Below, in pieces: positions 20,511 through 31,064 of a DNA stretch of 64,000 nt (positions are counted from its first letter, which is position 1; each line of letters starts with the position of its first letter). The notes under the pieces are model-generated. The model worked only from the letters and a program-made list of their open reading frames with translations, searched no databases and was not told the origin of the DNA. The stretch comes from Chaetoderma sp. LZ-2023a (taxonomy: Eukaryota > Mollusca > Caudofoveata > Chaetodermatida > Chaetodermatidae): NCBI GenBank assembly GCA_034401795.1, contig CM067360.1:53927768-53991767 (forward strand). Direction: 5' to 3'. The position numbers and the translations under genes were made by a program.

Positions 20511-20782
20511 TCATTGGAACTGTAGGCAGAAGGGAGACCATACTTTTGGAGAATATGTGTGGCCTTTATTACTAAGCTGTGAGATGGTTGTGATTTTACT
20601 GCAAGCTGTCTCTCGATAATATTCCTTTCAAAGGAATTCTGTCTGTGGAGCATATTGACAAGAAAGCCAAGGATCATCTTGTGTAGTTGTCCTTCTGCAG
20701 GCAGGGCTCCGAGTAATGGCTGCATGTAGATGTACACCTTCCAAAGAAGCAGGACTGCGCAGGTTTTTACACCTATCCACAT
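20490..20782 (-). mobile_element. C-terminal fragment of another LINE ORF2
   Basis: Minus-strand reading contains PLLGALPAEGQLHKMILGF, then RQLAVKS and ILQKYGLPSAY. This order is characteristic of the region after the reverse transcriptase in some invertebrate LINE proteins. It abuts the endonuclease piece of the next LINE, so two LINE fragments lie head to tail. Dead copy. Confidence 0.6.
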
Positions 20783-20873
20783 ACATGAGTGCGGGATCGA
20801 GCATGGAACATTTGGTTTCGAATCCCGCGTCAGAAGTGAAAGCTCTAGACCACTGAGCTACACCGCACCTCAG
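20782..20873 (-). mobile_element. tRNA-derived SINE head
   Basis: On the minus strand GGTGTAGCTCAGTGGTCTAG (A box; 20850-20862 on the plus strand holds its complement) is followed by GGGATTCGAAACC (B-box-like) and a second GATCCCGCACTCATG. The same layout occurs on the plus strand at 41291-41385. It cannot fold into a full tRNA acceptor stem, so it is a SINE rather than a tRNA gene. Confidence 0.6.
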
Positions 20874-21326
20874 TTCTATTACGACAGGAGGCGTATACAG
20901 AACAAGACGAAAATATTAATGTCTAATAAAAAGTGTGAAATTATTTTATTATTTTTAACAAGTGAATGTCAGCATCGATATTTTGGCGTACTCTCTATGA
21001 AACTAACATGTATTTCAAAATGCAATGTGTTTTTGTCATTAACCATTAAATGTAGAGAAATAACAGTACAAGTTACCAGTTTTCGTCATTCTGCTTAAGT
21101 CAAGATTCTGCCATTTCTTCTTCCTGTTAGTGTTAACTAGCCCCTTCTACTTGCTGGAGTTTCTGCTAGTTTGTGGGTATGTACACATGAAGAAGATGCG
21201 TCAGAAATACGATAAATGATATATAGGCCCTATGATAATCATTATATGTAGGCTTGTGGCTTTAAAAACGGTATATCTATGTACACGATTTACAGCTTTC
21301 GGCACCCTACTGATTTACCCCTAGGC
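20874..21326. other. Non-coding flank of DIRS element A
   Basis: No gene, repeat or RNA recognised. The last 100 bp before 21327 could be the 3' untranslated end of the LINE whose coding part lies beyond the DIRS element at 34011, but this is not certain. Confidence 0.3.
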
Positions 21327-21340
21327 ATTCTACTCCGAAT

Positions 21341-21474
21341 AATACTTACCAGATGTACTATTATGATAATGTCTATTATCTAGTCTAGCTCAAAATAAAC
21401 AATTAAAACTCTGCACTCTCCTGGTCCTGCCCATACTGTGTCCGGGAATTACCATAGCCCCAGGTACCGAGTCA
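21341..21474. repeat. DIRS A left inverted terminal repeat
   Basis: Reverse complement of 33841-33974 with few differences. Core ATACTTACC at 21342-21350. Confidence 0.9.
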
Positions 21475-22095
21475 ATTTTGCAAATTTTAGCGGAATTCAG
21501 CGTATTTGAAGCTATCCATTGCTGGCGTCATGGAAGAGAGGAAAATCATCTCAGGGGCAGGTTGTATCAATCTAGAATTTATACATTCGTGCCGTAATGA
21601 ATGATTGAATTTTCCTTAAATTGGCACATTATTTTAAAATGGTAGCCATTGTTGGGAGTCGCTCAGGTACCCTTAACTGTTTAAGCATTATGTGGGTACT
21701 CGGTTAATTTCTCTTGCGACTCGGTTCCTTCCAAGATGGATGCGCTCTTAGCCAAGATGGCAGCGCCCATGATTTATGTTTGCCTTCGGCTCTGATTGTG
21801 CCAATCTTTAACCTTCACTTCATTGATGAAGGTGTTTGTAGCGATCGGTACGTTTTTCTTGGTTATTTTAACGGTTAGTTAATTACCAAGCCGTGTTTAT
21901 TAATTTTCACTCTAAAAAATTTCAAATATCTCCTGCTTTAAATCTTGATTATCATTAATTTAAGAGAAAGTTAATGTTTCTAAGTAATTTTAATATTACA
22001 ATCAAATCATTGTGCATTTGCTCGTCATGTATGTCATGTGCAGCGTTTTAATTCTTGCCTTGTGTTCGCAGAGGGCTAAAGGCCTGGGCACTTTG

Positions 22096-22191
22096 TGCAC
22101 AAAATGCAATCGGTTCATGAAGCGTAGATTTGCTGGTCACCACTGCGTAGCTTGCACGTAGTGCAAGGTTGGGAGTCCTTGCGATGTTTGT
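22096..22191 (+). other. DIRS A Cys/His module
   Basis: 32-codon segment with the spacing C-x2-C-x10-H-x-C-x2-C-x2-C-x5-C-x2-C, preceded by an acceptor-like TTCGCAG (ends 22072). It is followed without a gap by the gag region. Confidence 0.6.
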
Positions 22192-24267
22192 GTGAAGTGG
22201 TTGTCGGAGTTAGTGGCGGAGTTTGACCGTGATCGGCGTACGCGACTGGACAGAATCGCGAGGGACAAGGCGGCCAAGGCAGATCAGGCGTCCAACAGAG
22301 GCTTGGAGGAGCGCCTGAATGAGAGAATGGACTCAGCTTTGGGTGTATGGGCGGCCCAGTTTAAAGCCATGTTTGAGTCTCTGCAATCCACGATCCCGTC
22401 GATGCAGCCTGGTGCAGGACTACCTTTCGGTGGTCCGGCCAGTGCTGCGGAGGGTGTTGCACCAGTACCTCCTGTTGCGTTGGCTCAAGAGCCGACGGCA
22501 GAGGAGGAGGAGCTTTTGCTCATGGAGGATTCCGGCATGCCGGATCTTTCCGCGATGGCTGTACCTGGTACATCCCAAGGTTCTCCTTTGGGTTATGTAC
22601 GGGTTTGCCAGCTGGGTGGTGATGTTGACGTTCCGTCGGGCATCTTCCATCCGGATTTTGTTCAGCCCGTGCTGCTGTTGGAGTCGTGTTTGACGGCATC
22701 CCGGCGCTGGTGGTTACAGGTCCTATCGGATTTCTGTCGGCTACCGTGATTAATGCGGCTGTGGTCCCGGCTCCCGTGCTGGAGCCGATGAATTTTAGTG
22801 AGTCCGTGTCCGGCAAATCGTTGGATGTTGGAGCTGCGAGTACACGGTCTGTGGGCGTTATTTACAGTAGTAAACAAGCTCGCAGTCCTCAGCATGGATC
22901 GTTGGTGTCTGCCTCGTCCAAGGGCGAGAAAGAAGATGAGAACGGCACTACCTTGTTGGATGAGTCGTCCTTTTCCACCGGGGCTGAATGGGTACAGGTC
23001 CTTGAATGGATGTCCTTCCGTCTCGCATTGGCATCGGATCAAGGATCTCAGCGCGATCCGGCAATGGAGCGGATGTCAGAGCAAGCGGCTAGCGCTCTGT
23101 CCAGTGGCTCTTCTGCCTGCTCTGCCTTTGGATACGTTGACCTCTGACATCTTGGAGGTAGCGGCGTATCGTATGGTCCAGCCAGACTTTACGCTTCCAA
23201 ATGCCCCGAAAGGGATTAGGAGTAGGGTCTGCTTTCTGGAGCAGGCCTACCATCAGTATGCCCGAGTCCCACTGCTTTCCATCGGGGAGAGAGAGGCACT
23301 GAATAGGCCAATAGGCAATAGGGTCTGCGTGTTCTGCCAAGAGCAGAGTTTATGTCAAAGAATCAATCTTTGAGATATCCCGGCAAACCGATCATAATAC
23401 CGAAGTTAACAAGGTTTGATCGTGATGCTAGTGTCTGGTGCCCGGTCCGTGCTTTGACTAAGTACAGGAAACGGACTGGCTCGTTACGGTCGAACGATAG
23501 ACATCTATGGATCTGTCATAAGAAGCTTTTGAACGGCTGTACCGTCCTGCAGGGTATGCTGACCTGCGCGGCGGAAGGTGGGGTAGTGCCAGAGACTGCT
23601 CCTGGAGTTGTCCGGGACACCATGCGCCTATCTCAAGATTGCCTGGCCAGGTTGATCACGAGATCATTGGCTGAGCGACGGAGAATGGTTCTCGATTTTG
23701 TAGAACCAGGACCTGAAATGAGGACTGCGTTGTCTTCCGCGCCAATCATAGTTCCAGGCTTGTTCGGCGGCTCGGCACGGCAAGCCGTATCCAAGGTCGC
23801 ATCAATGGTTGCAGAATAAGAAGTAGTTGGCAAGTCGTGGAAGTCGACGAAAAGGACTCGGCAGTCCTATAAGCAGCACCGACAGGAGCAGCAGAGACAG
23901 CGCCAAGGATCGCCCTTCCATCCTTCTGGCCGTGATACCCATCGGGCATCCAGTTCGCAAGGTCCTGGTCATTCTTCCTCATACAAGTCCTCTAATAAGA
24001 GGCCGTATGATGAGGATGGGGAGGGTGGCGGTTCGGGTCGCGGCGGCTACCGTAAGGATAGCTGTGGTGGTGGTTCCGGACCGTCGTTTTCCAAGAAACC
24101 GCGGGGTGGCCGTGGGGTACGGTCCTGACAGGTTTCCGGCGGGATCCACTTCGGTATCACCAGGAACGAGGGGAGTCGAGAATCTTCACCTAGGCGAATT
24201 AACGTCGTCTCGTGCAATATTGATCACGAGTTGTGTGCAGATTCCTTCCCTCGAAGGCAGACTTTAA
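22192..24267 (+). pseudogene. DIRS A gag region
   Basis: The first part reads as a helical, highly charged Gag-like protein (Glu/Arg/Lys/Gln coiled-coil pattern), then a Pro/Gly/Val-rich linker, then a Leu/Ala/Val-rich helical domain around 23530-23820 and a basic Gly/Arg/Ser tail. The middle contains a 207-bp block (23320-23526) that belongs to the recombinase gene of DIRS B. Gag has no universal motif in DIRS; the call rests on position and on analogy with copies B, C and D. Broken in several places. Confidence 0.55.
23320..23526 (+). repeat. 207-bp copy of DIRS B recombinase sequence inside DIRS A gag
   Basis: Base-for-base the same, as far as I can read, as 29729-29935 of DIRS B (constant offset 6409); identity starts and stops abruptly at both ends. 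The segment codes for part of the tyrosine recombinase catalytic domain in B. Confidence 0.9.
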
Positions 24268-24269
24268 CT

Positions 24270-25067
24270 GTTGTCAAACCAGTGGGAACAGATCGTGCAA
24301 GATTGTTTAGTCTGTCAGTGGTTAAGAAACGGCTACGAACCGGACTGGCTCATCCGTCAATCGTTAGTTCCGTCAACATCGACTCCAGTGTGGACTCCCG
24401 TTCCAAGGGAATCTGATCGTCTAGATGCCATTTGCTCAGAAATCGAAAGCCTTCAGCGGAACAATGCGATTCACTTAGTCCGCAATCAGTCATCCCTAGG
24501 CTTCTATTCGATGATGTTCCTCGTTCCGAAACGCACCGGACGGTGGAGACCGATTCTCAATCTCAAATCGTTAAACAAGTTTATTCTGTCACCAAAATTT
24601 CAGATGGAGACTGTAGCGGCAGTGATGTCGGGGTTGAGAAAAGGCATATGGGCAGTGTTGATAGATCTGAAGGATGCTTATTTTCATATTCCAATGTCAA
24701 TTCCTTTTCAGAAATACCTTCGCTTTGCATTCCAAGACAATGTTTGGGAATTCAATGCGCTTCCATTCGGCTTGACCACAGCACCGAGGGTCTTCACCAA
24801 AGTGGTCCTCGCCATGACTTCTTATGTTCGCAGGAGAAACATAGCTGTTCATACTTACATAGACGGCTGCTGAAGGCAGGGAATCCAGTCACTCTGCGCA
24901 ACAATCTTCAGGTAGTCCTAGCCTTACTAAAGAATCTAGAGAAATCAGAATTGACTCCATCCCAGGAGTTTGTTTATCTGGGAATATTTTTCAATCTCAG
25001 GGATGGCGTAGCCTGATTTGCAGTTCTGGAGTCGGTTTCTCTAGGAGCCTATCTATCCTATACTAGT
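24270..25067 (+). pseudogene. DIRS A reverse transcriptase part
   Basis: RT blocks: FYSMMFLVPKR, WRPILNLKSLN, VLIDLKDAYFHIP (first catalytic Asp), ALPFGLTTAPRVFTKVV and a YID box. The downstream RNase H part is displaced to 31065 by the insertion of DIRS B at 25067/25068. Confidence 0.8.
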
Positions 25068-25079
25068 TCTCCTTCGATC

Positions 25080-25245
25080 AATACTCACCATTCTGTCACT
25101 TCTGATACACAGCTGGCCTTGACAGCTGGCTCTAGGACTATAGACTTAGAAAGCTTTACCGACTCCTTGGAACCGGGTACTCGGCTCCCAACTGCCAAGT
25201 ACCCGTCTACCATAGAGCTCATTCTTGTTTGCATAGCAACAAGAG
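25080..25245. repeat. DIRS B left inverted terminal repeat
   Basis: Complement of 30861-31030. Core ATACTCACC at 25081-25089. Confidence 0.88.
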
Positions 25246-26150
25246 CTATACATGCTTTTTGCAGTGGAAAGATTGAGAAATAAAAATCTAAGTCTTTGTT
25301 TAACTGTGATTGTGATAGCTAGTGACTCTCTTGCAAGGATAATTGGATAATATGAATACCGCTGATGATAACCAGGTCGTATATTTCCCTATTATTCCAT
25401 AGTTAAAAGACTTAGGTCTCTAAATTTCGTTGTGTCGCATGTTCCAATTTCTGACCCCAAAGAATCTGGGACGTGTGTTAACAACGAGATATGCCGGATG
25501 GTCGCCTTCTTTAACCCCAACAGGCGATCGGCAGATATGAAAATAGGTGTTTGCTATGGTATTTGTAACACGAATATCGGCTGACGTCGTTCTCCGTAAG
25601 ATCCGAGCGGGTGACGTCACACCCGTGGTGCTCGGATGTTTATGTGAAGAAAATTTTTTTCATTAATTCGCGCATCTTGTTCTGGGTGCTGCGTACTAAA
25701 AATGGTACCAGAAAACTTTGGAATGGTCAAGTTTTGCGTGTTATCACAATCTGTTTGCAATGATCGGTGGTTTCAAAATTCTTGATTAAGATGTGTGGTC
25801 TGCGGTTTTACCGTGTGCTACAGCAGTTTGTTTACATTTTGTTGTTTCTCACGTATCGTTTTGGCTTTCGTTAGGAGTATAATTTATATTAGATGGTAAA
25901 TATACCCCGAATGCTATGAGATATGATTCCTGGTTCCGTTATACATCCTGGAGGATCAATTATGGGTGTATTTAATGCCCGCTTCGTTCTTGTCGTCATA
26001 ATCAATGCGATCTTTGCTGTAACGTTGCGGGGTGGGGTGCGGGAGGGTTACAGTTAATTTATGGTCAAATTATTTGAGAATTAATTGTCTGCCTTCCATC
26101 CGTGTCTCATTCCGCTTGCTTATTGTAGGTTTGTGCTTATTTATAGGCCA
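25246..26150 (+). other. DIRS B 5' untranslated region
   Basis: Non-coding, between the left terminal repeat and an acceptor-like TTATTTATAG that ends at 26142. No separate gene seen. Confidence 0.5.
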
Positions 26151-26167
26151 AGCCAGCCCCGCCATCA

Positions 26168-26263
26168 TGTGACAAGTGCCACAAGTTCGTACGGGTCCTA
26201 TTTAAGGACCATGTCTGCTTTAGATGTACTGCATGTAACCTTGATAGGAGGTGTAATGTGTGT
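26168..26263 (+). other. DIRS B Cys/His module
   Basis: 32 codons with C-x2-C-x10-H-x-C-x2-C-x2-C-x5-C-x2-C, in frame with the gag that follows and directly downstream of an acceptor-like TTTATAG. Because the frame continues into gag, this is probably the true N-terminal part of Gag, the first exon lying upstream. Confidence 0.7.
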
Positions 26264-27571
26264 GCAGTGTGGTCCGCGGATATGATGTTGAAGTTCCTTG
26301 CCCAGAAGGATTTGGCTGGGTCTGACGCGGGGTCAGGCGGTCCGAAGTTAAATCATGGAGCATCCGGTTCGGCCGGTGGGGGCGCTCCACATCCTCAGCT
26401 GGAGGTGGCGGAGATGGCACCGCCGGCGTGGTTTGGTCCGGCTATGCAGGGTTTTCTGCATAGTGTTCTGCCCATGCTGGTGTCGTCCCTGCTGCCGAAG
26501 GTTGTTGGGCAGTCTCTCCCCATGCTTGGTACGGACCCTGTCCCTGGACAGGGTTCTGGACTGGTCACCGAGGGAGCCGTCTCGTACTGCCCCTTGGCAG
26601 TCCCGTTGGGCTCCGGCCTGACGGGTTCTGTCTCTCTGCGGCCACCTCCGGGTGGTCCAGTAGCGGTGGCCGGTCCATCAGGCATGGGAGCCGTCCGCCA
26701 GGATGGCTCCACGGTTTCTTCGTCTAGTGACGACTCTTCGGGGCCTGAAGATGAGGAGGAGAGGTTACTGCAGCCTGTGATGCCACGGGTGGAGCAGATG
26801 GAGGTCGATTCCGTCCTGGACGGAACCGTCCTCCATCTGTCTAGCTTGGCGCAAGCCAGGGCAGCGGCTCCGCCCGTGGTTGAGGCCAATCTGGTACCGG
26901 GCACCGGTCCCGTGATGGTTGGTGTGATGCCAGCCGACACGGTGATGGGTGTGCCGGGCCAGGCGTGGTACTCACCTATCTCGCCTGGTCTGGCAGTCAG
27001 ACGTGGGGTGCCGTTGGCGCCCGTGTCTGGCCACGGTTCCGCATCTGCTATGGGTCCGCATGGTTTTCCGTGCGGGCCTACTCCATGGACTGGTGTGTTC
27101 CATGGGGTGGCGTCGGAACCGTATGGTACCGCAGTACCTAGCGTGTCAGTCGCGGCTCTTAGCCGGGAGGCCGTGGCTGGTAGGTCCGTGAACGAGAGCT
27201 CCCTTCGTATCCGCCTGGACCGCACCTGTGCGACAGGAACAGCGGTGCCAGTTAGACCTGCCGAGCCAAGACCGAAATGGTTCTCTCGCTCTCTCGTTAA
27301 GAAAGGGGGGGGGGAGCGGACCGCGAGCCGGACAACCCTGTTAGGCATCGAGGCATCTATAGTGGGTGGCAGGCTCATGCGTTTCGTCGAGGCTTGGCAA
27401 GGTGTGACGTCAGACAGTCTGGTCCTGGGATGGTTATCCCAGGGATACATGCCGGAGTGGTGGGACTTTCCGCCACAGAATCTGTCATTGGCACCTGTCT
27501 GGACACCCGTACCAAGGGAACCAGACAAGTTAGAAGCCATTCAAAACGAAGTGTCAGGTTTGCTTCTGTAG
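26258..27571 (+). CDS. DIRS B Gag
   Basis: 437 codons, GC-rich, with a Gly/Pro/Val/Ser-rich composition and an acidic Ser-Asp-Glu cluster (SSSSDDSSGPEDEEE) near residues 153-168. The end (GWLSQGYMPEWWDFPP, then VWTPVPREPDKLEAI) is the segment that leads into the RT domain. The long opposite-strand frame over the same stretch is a GC-driven shadow. The frame is also open upstream over the Cys/His module. Confidence 0.65.
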   Translation: MCAVWSADMMLKFLAQKDLAGSDAGSGGPKLNHGASGSAGGGAPHPQLEVAEMAPPAWFGPAMQGFLHSVLPMLVSSLLPKVVGQSLPMLGTDPVPGQGSGLVTEGAVSYCPLAVPLGSGLTGSVSLRPPPGGPVAVAGPSGMGAVRQDGSTVSSSSDDSSGPEDEEERLLQPVMPRVEQMEVDSVLDGTVLHLSSLAQARAAAPPVVEANLVPGTGPVMVGVMPADTVMGVPGQAWYSPISPGLAVRRGVPLAPVSGHGSASAMGPHGFPCGPTPWTGVFHGVASEPYGTAVPSVSVAALSREAVAGRSVNESSLRIRLDRTCATGTAVPVRPAEPRPKWFSRSLVKKGGGERTASRTTLLGIEASIVGGRLMRFVEAWQGVTSDSLVLGWLSQGYMPEWWDFPPQNLSLAPVWTPVPREPDKLEAIQNEVSGLLL

Positions 27572-29097
27572 GGAGCAATAAAACCAGCAAACCAGCAAAC
27601 CAGAACACTCCAGGCTTCTATTCAAATATGTTCCTTGTCCCCAAGAGCACGGTGGGATGGAGACCCGTACTCAATCTCAAGCCATTAAATTGGTTTATCC
27701 ATACGCCTCGGTTCCAGATGGAAACACTGGGGTCGGTAATGGCAGGATTGAGGAAGGGAATGTGGTGTGTATCGATTGATCTGAAAGATGCATATTTCCA
27801 CATTCCAATGAACAGGAGTTGTCACAGGTTTCTGAGATTTGCGTTTCAGAATCAAGTATGGGAGTTTATTGTTCTCCCGTTTGGCCTGTCGACAGCGCTA
27901 AGGATTTTCACAAGAGTGGTCCTTGCGGTGACAGCGTTTCTCAGAAAAGAGAACGTGGCGCTACACACCTACATAGACGACTGGCTGATCAAAGCCGACT
28001 CGGCAGCCAGGTTGGGCGTGGATACTGCTCTGACTCTGAAGTTACTTTCAGATCTAGGCTGGATAGTCAACAAGGAGAAATCCGAGTTGAGACCCACTCA
28101 ACATTTCGTTTATTTGGGGATGCGATTCGATCTCGAGGAGGGCAGGGTTTACCCATCAGAGCCCAGAGTGGTGTCTCTGTTAGCCATCCTCAAGAGTTTT
28201 CGAGTGGGAAACCACATTCAGGCGAGGCGGTTTCTTCAGATGCCGGGCATGATGGTCTCCATGGAGCAGGTGATCCCGTACCCTGCTCTAATGCGAAGAC
28301 CTATCCAGTTGTATCTGATGTCTCTGTGGAAACAGAGAACAGAACCCCTGTCAAAACTGGTGCCAGTTTTGGAGCCGATAATGTCGCATCTTGTATGGTG
28401 GAAAGAGCGTCAGAATCTCCTAGTAGGGGTTTCGCTGCACCTACCCCATCCCCAGCTATCCGTGTACACGGATGCATCGCTGGAGGGGTGGGGGGCCTGC
28501 CTGGGAGAGCACCAGGTCTCGGGCACATGGACTCTCCAGGAGAGTCAGCTGCATATCAATCTGTTGGAAATGATGGCAGTGGAACTGGCATTGGAAGAGT
28601 TTCTTCCAATGATCAGGGGCAAGGTGATATTGATACGGTTGGACAATTCGACGGTAGTATCATACATAAATCTCCAAGGCGGGACCAGGTCACCCACGCT
28701 GTGTATCAAAGTGTGGCACTTGATTCAATGATGCAGGAATTACTCGGTTGTTTTGAACGCAGCTCACATTCCTCGGCGATTGAACATTCTGACGGATGCT
28801 TTGTCTCACAGACAGAGAATTCTGCCAACAGAATGGTCCCTCAACTCTCCAGTTCTACGAAGGATCTTCGAGCATTGGGGCAAACCCAACGTGGCCTTGT
28901 TCGCCACAAGGGAAAATGCTCAAATCATGACTTATGTCTCGCCGATTCCAGATCCAAATGCCGTCGATACAGATGCTCTGGCGATAAGCTGGAGGGGGAT
29001 GCACACTTACGCGTACCCACCCACCATTCTTCTGCCGAAGGTATTGGTGAAGATCAGGGAGGAACCGTGTCTGGTCCTGCTAATAGCGCCGTATTGA
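27394..29097 (+). pseudogene. DIRS B reverse transcriptase-RNase H
   Basis: RT: FYSNMFLVPK, WRPVLNLKPLN, SIDLKDAYFHIPM, VLPFGLSTALRIFTRVV and YIDDWL (catalytic Asp pair), with a thumb-like region to about 28330. RNase H: LSVYTDASLEGWGACLGEH, ELALEEF and LIRLDNSTVVSYIN. After RNase H comes a conserved block (WGKPNVALFATREN, YVSPIPDPNA, DALAISW, YPPTILLPKVL) found in all four DIRS copies here; in DIRS elements this position is occupied by a Dam-like methyltransferase-type domain. About one break. Confidence 0.85.
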
Positions 29098-29187
29098 CCC
29101 AGTGCAGTTGCCCGAGATTCCGAACATAATCTCCCAGGCCAAGGGACGCTTCCTACACGAGCGTCCCGAAATGTTCGAATTGACTGC

Positions 29188-30204
29188 GTGGATGTTATCA
29201 AACAACGTTCCACGTCGGAAGGTTTTTCTCGACAAGCTGCTGATTTCATCACGGCTGCGAGAAGGAGGTCAACCTTCAAGTCATATAACAACAAGGTTAA
29301 CAGATTTGCAGACTGGTGTGAAGAAAAGGGTATTGATACCTTTCAATCCACTATTCAGCAAATAGCAGACTTTCTCTGTGAGCTGTTCTTTTCAGGACTA
29401 TCTCCCGTCACAATTGCTGGATACAAGTCAGCTTTGGCATCAGTTATCCCTTGTCTAGCCAATACGGATAGTCCAGAGGTGGCCCAGTTAAATGTGATGG
29501 TGACAGGAATGAGCAATCTCCGACCGAGACACCCGGTAGTCATTCCAGCCTGGAGTCTATCTTTAGTGCTTAATGTACTGGCCAAGCACCCTTTCGAACC
29601 GTTGCGTTCGGCTAGTCTAAAGCATTTGACTCTAAAGGCGGTCTTTCTATTGGCAGCTTCCTCAGCTAGAAGGCGCAGTGAGATCCATGCGCTTTCGGCA
29701 GAGAGGGACCGATTTATTGTCTCCGGAGAGGGTCTGCGTGTTCTGCCAAGAGCAGAGTTTATGTCAAAGAATCAATCTTTGAGATATCCCGGCAAACCGA
29801 TCATAATACCGAAGTTAACAAGGTTTGATCGTGATGCTAGTGTCTGGTGCCCGGTCCGTGCTTTGACTAAGTACAGGAAACGGACTGGCTCGTTACGGTC
29901 GAACGATAGACATCTATGGATCTGTCATAAGAAGCCTTATGGCGCCGCATCCATGGATACTATCTCTCGTTGGGTAGTCGAATGCATTCAGACTACTCAT
30001 GAGATGGCGACTGGGCACCAGGTGCAAGGCGCAAGGGCACACGATGTTAGAGGAATAGCCCCCTTGACCGCCCTTTACAGTGGTGTTCCATTAGAGGACA
30101 TCATGGCCATTGCACAATGGCACTGTGAGTCCTCATTCACGGATTACTATATGAGGGATGTGTCAAACTCAGCCAATCCACTCGCTTTAGCTGTTTTGAA
30201 ATGA
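29188..30204 (+). CDS. DIRS B tyrosine recombinase
   Basis: 338 codons, open throughout. N-terminal SAM-like core-binding domain (residues 1-110), then the catalytic domain: ARRRSEIHALS (first Arg, about residue 165), KNQSLRYPGK (beta-hairpin Lys region), a H-x-x-R box in AHDVRG, then AQWHCESSFTDYYMRD with the Trp/His and the nucleophilic Tyr. This is the R-H-R-H-Y set of tyrosine recombinases. In DIRS elements the enzyme joins a circular DNA intermediate to the target without staggered-cut duplications. Part of this gene is duplicated at 23320-23526. Confidence 0.9.
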   Translation: MDVIKQRSTSEGFSRQAADFITAARRRSTFKSYNNKVNRFADWCEEKGIDTFQSTIQQIADFLCELFFSGLSPVTIAGYKSALASVIPCLANTDSPEVAQLNVMVTGMSNLRPRHPVVIPAWSLSLVLNVLAKHPFEPLRSASLKHLTLKAVFLLAASSARRRSEIHALSAERDRFIVSGEGLRVLPRAEFMSKNQSLRYPGKPIIIPKLTRFDRDASVWCPVRALTKYRKRTGSLRSNDRHLWICHKKPYGAASMDTISRWVVECIQTTHEMATGHQVQGARAHDVRGIAPLTALYSGVPLEDIMAIAQWHCESSFTDYYMRDVSNSANPLALAVLK

Positions 30205-30860
30205 TAGTTAAGTGACCACACTGCTCTTCTCCCTTTTTTCACTTTGGTAAGAAAAGAATTTAAAAGCAGACATGGTCGAGCGAGAGGATGACAACCAGAT
30301 TGTGTCCCTGATGGCCGGACCAGTGATTGGTTGGAGGCAGTACGTCTGGAGTCCATTTATCATGAGGTAATTGAAGATTGAGAGTTTTTTGTATTATGTC
30401 TATATATCATGTTCATTCATCTTATATATTCATGCTCATTCCCAGGCTAATACATGTGTATATGCAAGGAGCAGTTAACCCTCTTGGCATATTTGTGTTT
30501 TCAGGCGAGATACATGTTCGTGAGTTCTCTCCCTTTTCTTAGGAGAAAAAGGGGGGTGGGGGGTGGTCAGTGATGCGAATGTGATTCGGTTCCATTAACT
30601 TGACGGTCCTTTTTAGGTCTCCGTTAGTCAGGTTTTTTAAGTCTAACTCTTTCTCCAAGGGGCAAAAGTAGCATTTATGGCTTGCCCCTTCCCACCAGGT
30701 TACTGACCAAATCTGGTGTATATCAGAAGTAACAGAATGGTGAGTATTGATCGAAGGAGAATGCTGGAAATGTAAATTTCCCTTTCTCCGAGATCTAACA
30801 ATACTCACCATTCTGTTATGGACCCAGCCTCCCAGCCCCACGGAGGCAAGCCATGGATTT
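30205..30860 (+). other. DIRS B 3' non-coding part with internal complementary region
   Basis: After the recombinase stop there is an ATG (30272) followed by 33 open codons that run up to a GTAATT donor-like site near 30366. Then a G-rich stretch (30548-30568) and the internal complementary region 30721-30819. Confidence 0.6.
30721..30819. repeat. DIRS B internal complementary region
   Basis: First half is the complement of the element's left end, second half the complement of its right end, meeting near 30765. This is the template used in the DIRS circularisation model. Confidence 0.88.
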
Positions 30861-31030
30861 CTCTTGTTTGGTGGCTATGCAAACAATATGCGCTCTATGG
30901 TAGACGGGTACTCGGCAGTTGGGAGCCGAGTACCCGGTTCCAAGGAGTCGGTAAAGCTTTCTAAGTCTATAGTCCTAGAGGCAGCTGTCAAGGCCAGCCG
31001 TATATCAGAAGTAACAGAATGGTGAGTATT
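30861..31030. repeat. DIRS B right inverted terminal repeat
   Basis: Complement of 25080-25245. Ends with GGTGAGTAT at 31021-31029. Confidence 0.88.
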
Positions 31031-31064
31031 GTTAGATCTCGGAGAAAGGGAAATTTACATTTCC

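Larger units (their letters stand above)
25068..31064 (+). mobile_element. DIRS element B (inner), nearly whole
   Basis: About 6.0 kb inserted in DIRS A in the same orientation. Inverted terminal repeats at 25080-25245 and 30861-31030 (GGAACCGGGTACTCGG and its complement inside). Internal complementary region at 30721-30819, combining complements of both outer ends. Cys/His module at 26168-26263, gag 26258-27571, RT/RNase H 27394-29097, tyrosine recombinase 29188-30204. The gag and RT frames overlap, which is usual for the family. The recombinase is open throughout; overall only about two breaks. Younger than A because it interrupts A. Confidence 0.92.

Noticed and set aside
26395-27540. 381-codon open frame on the minus strand opposite DIRS B gag
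   Set aside because: GC-rich shadow of the plus-strand gag; Arg/Pro/Thr-rich without domains. Plus-strand frame continues into the Cys/His module and overlaps RT as expected.
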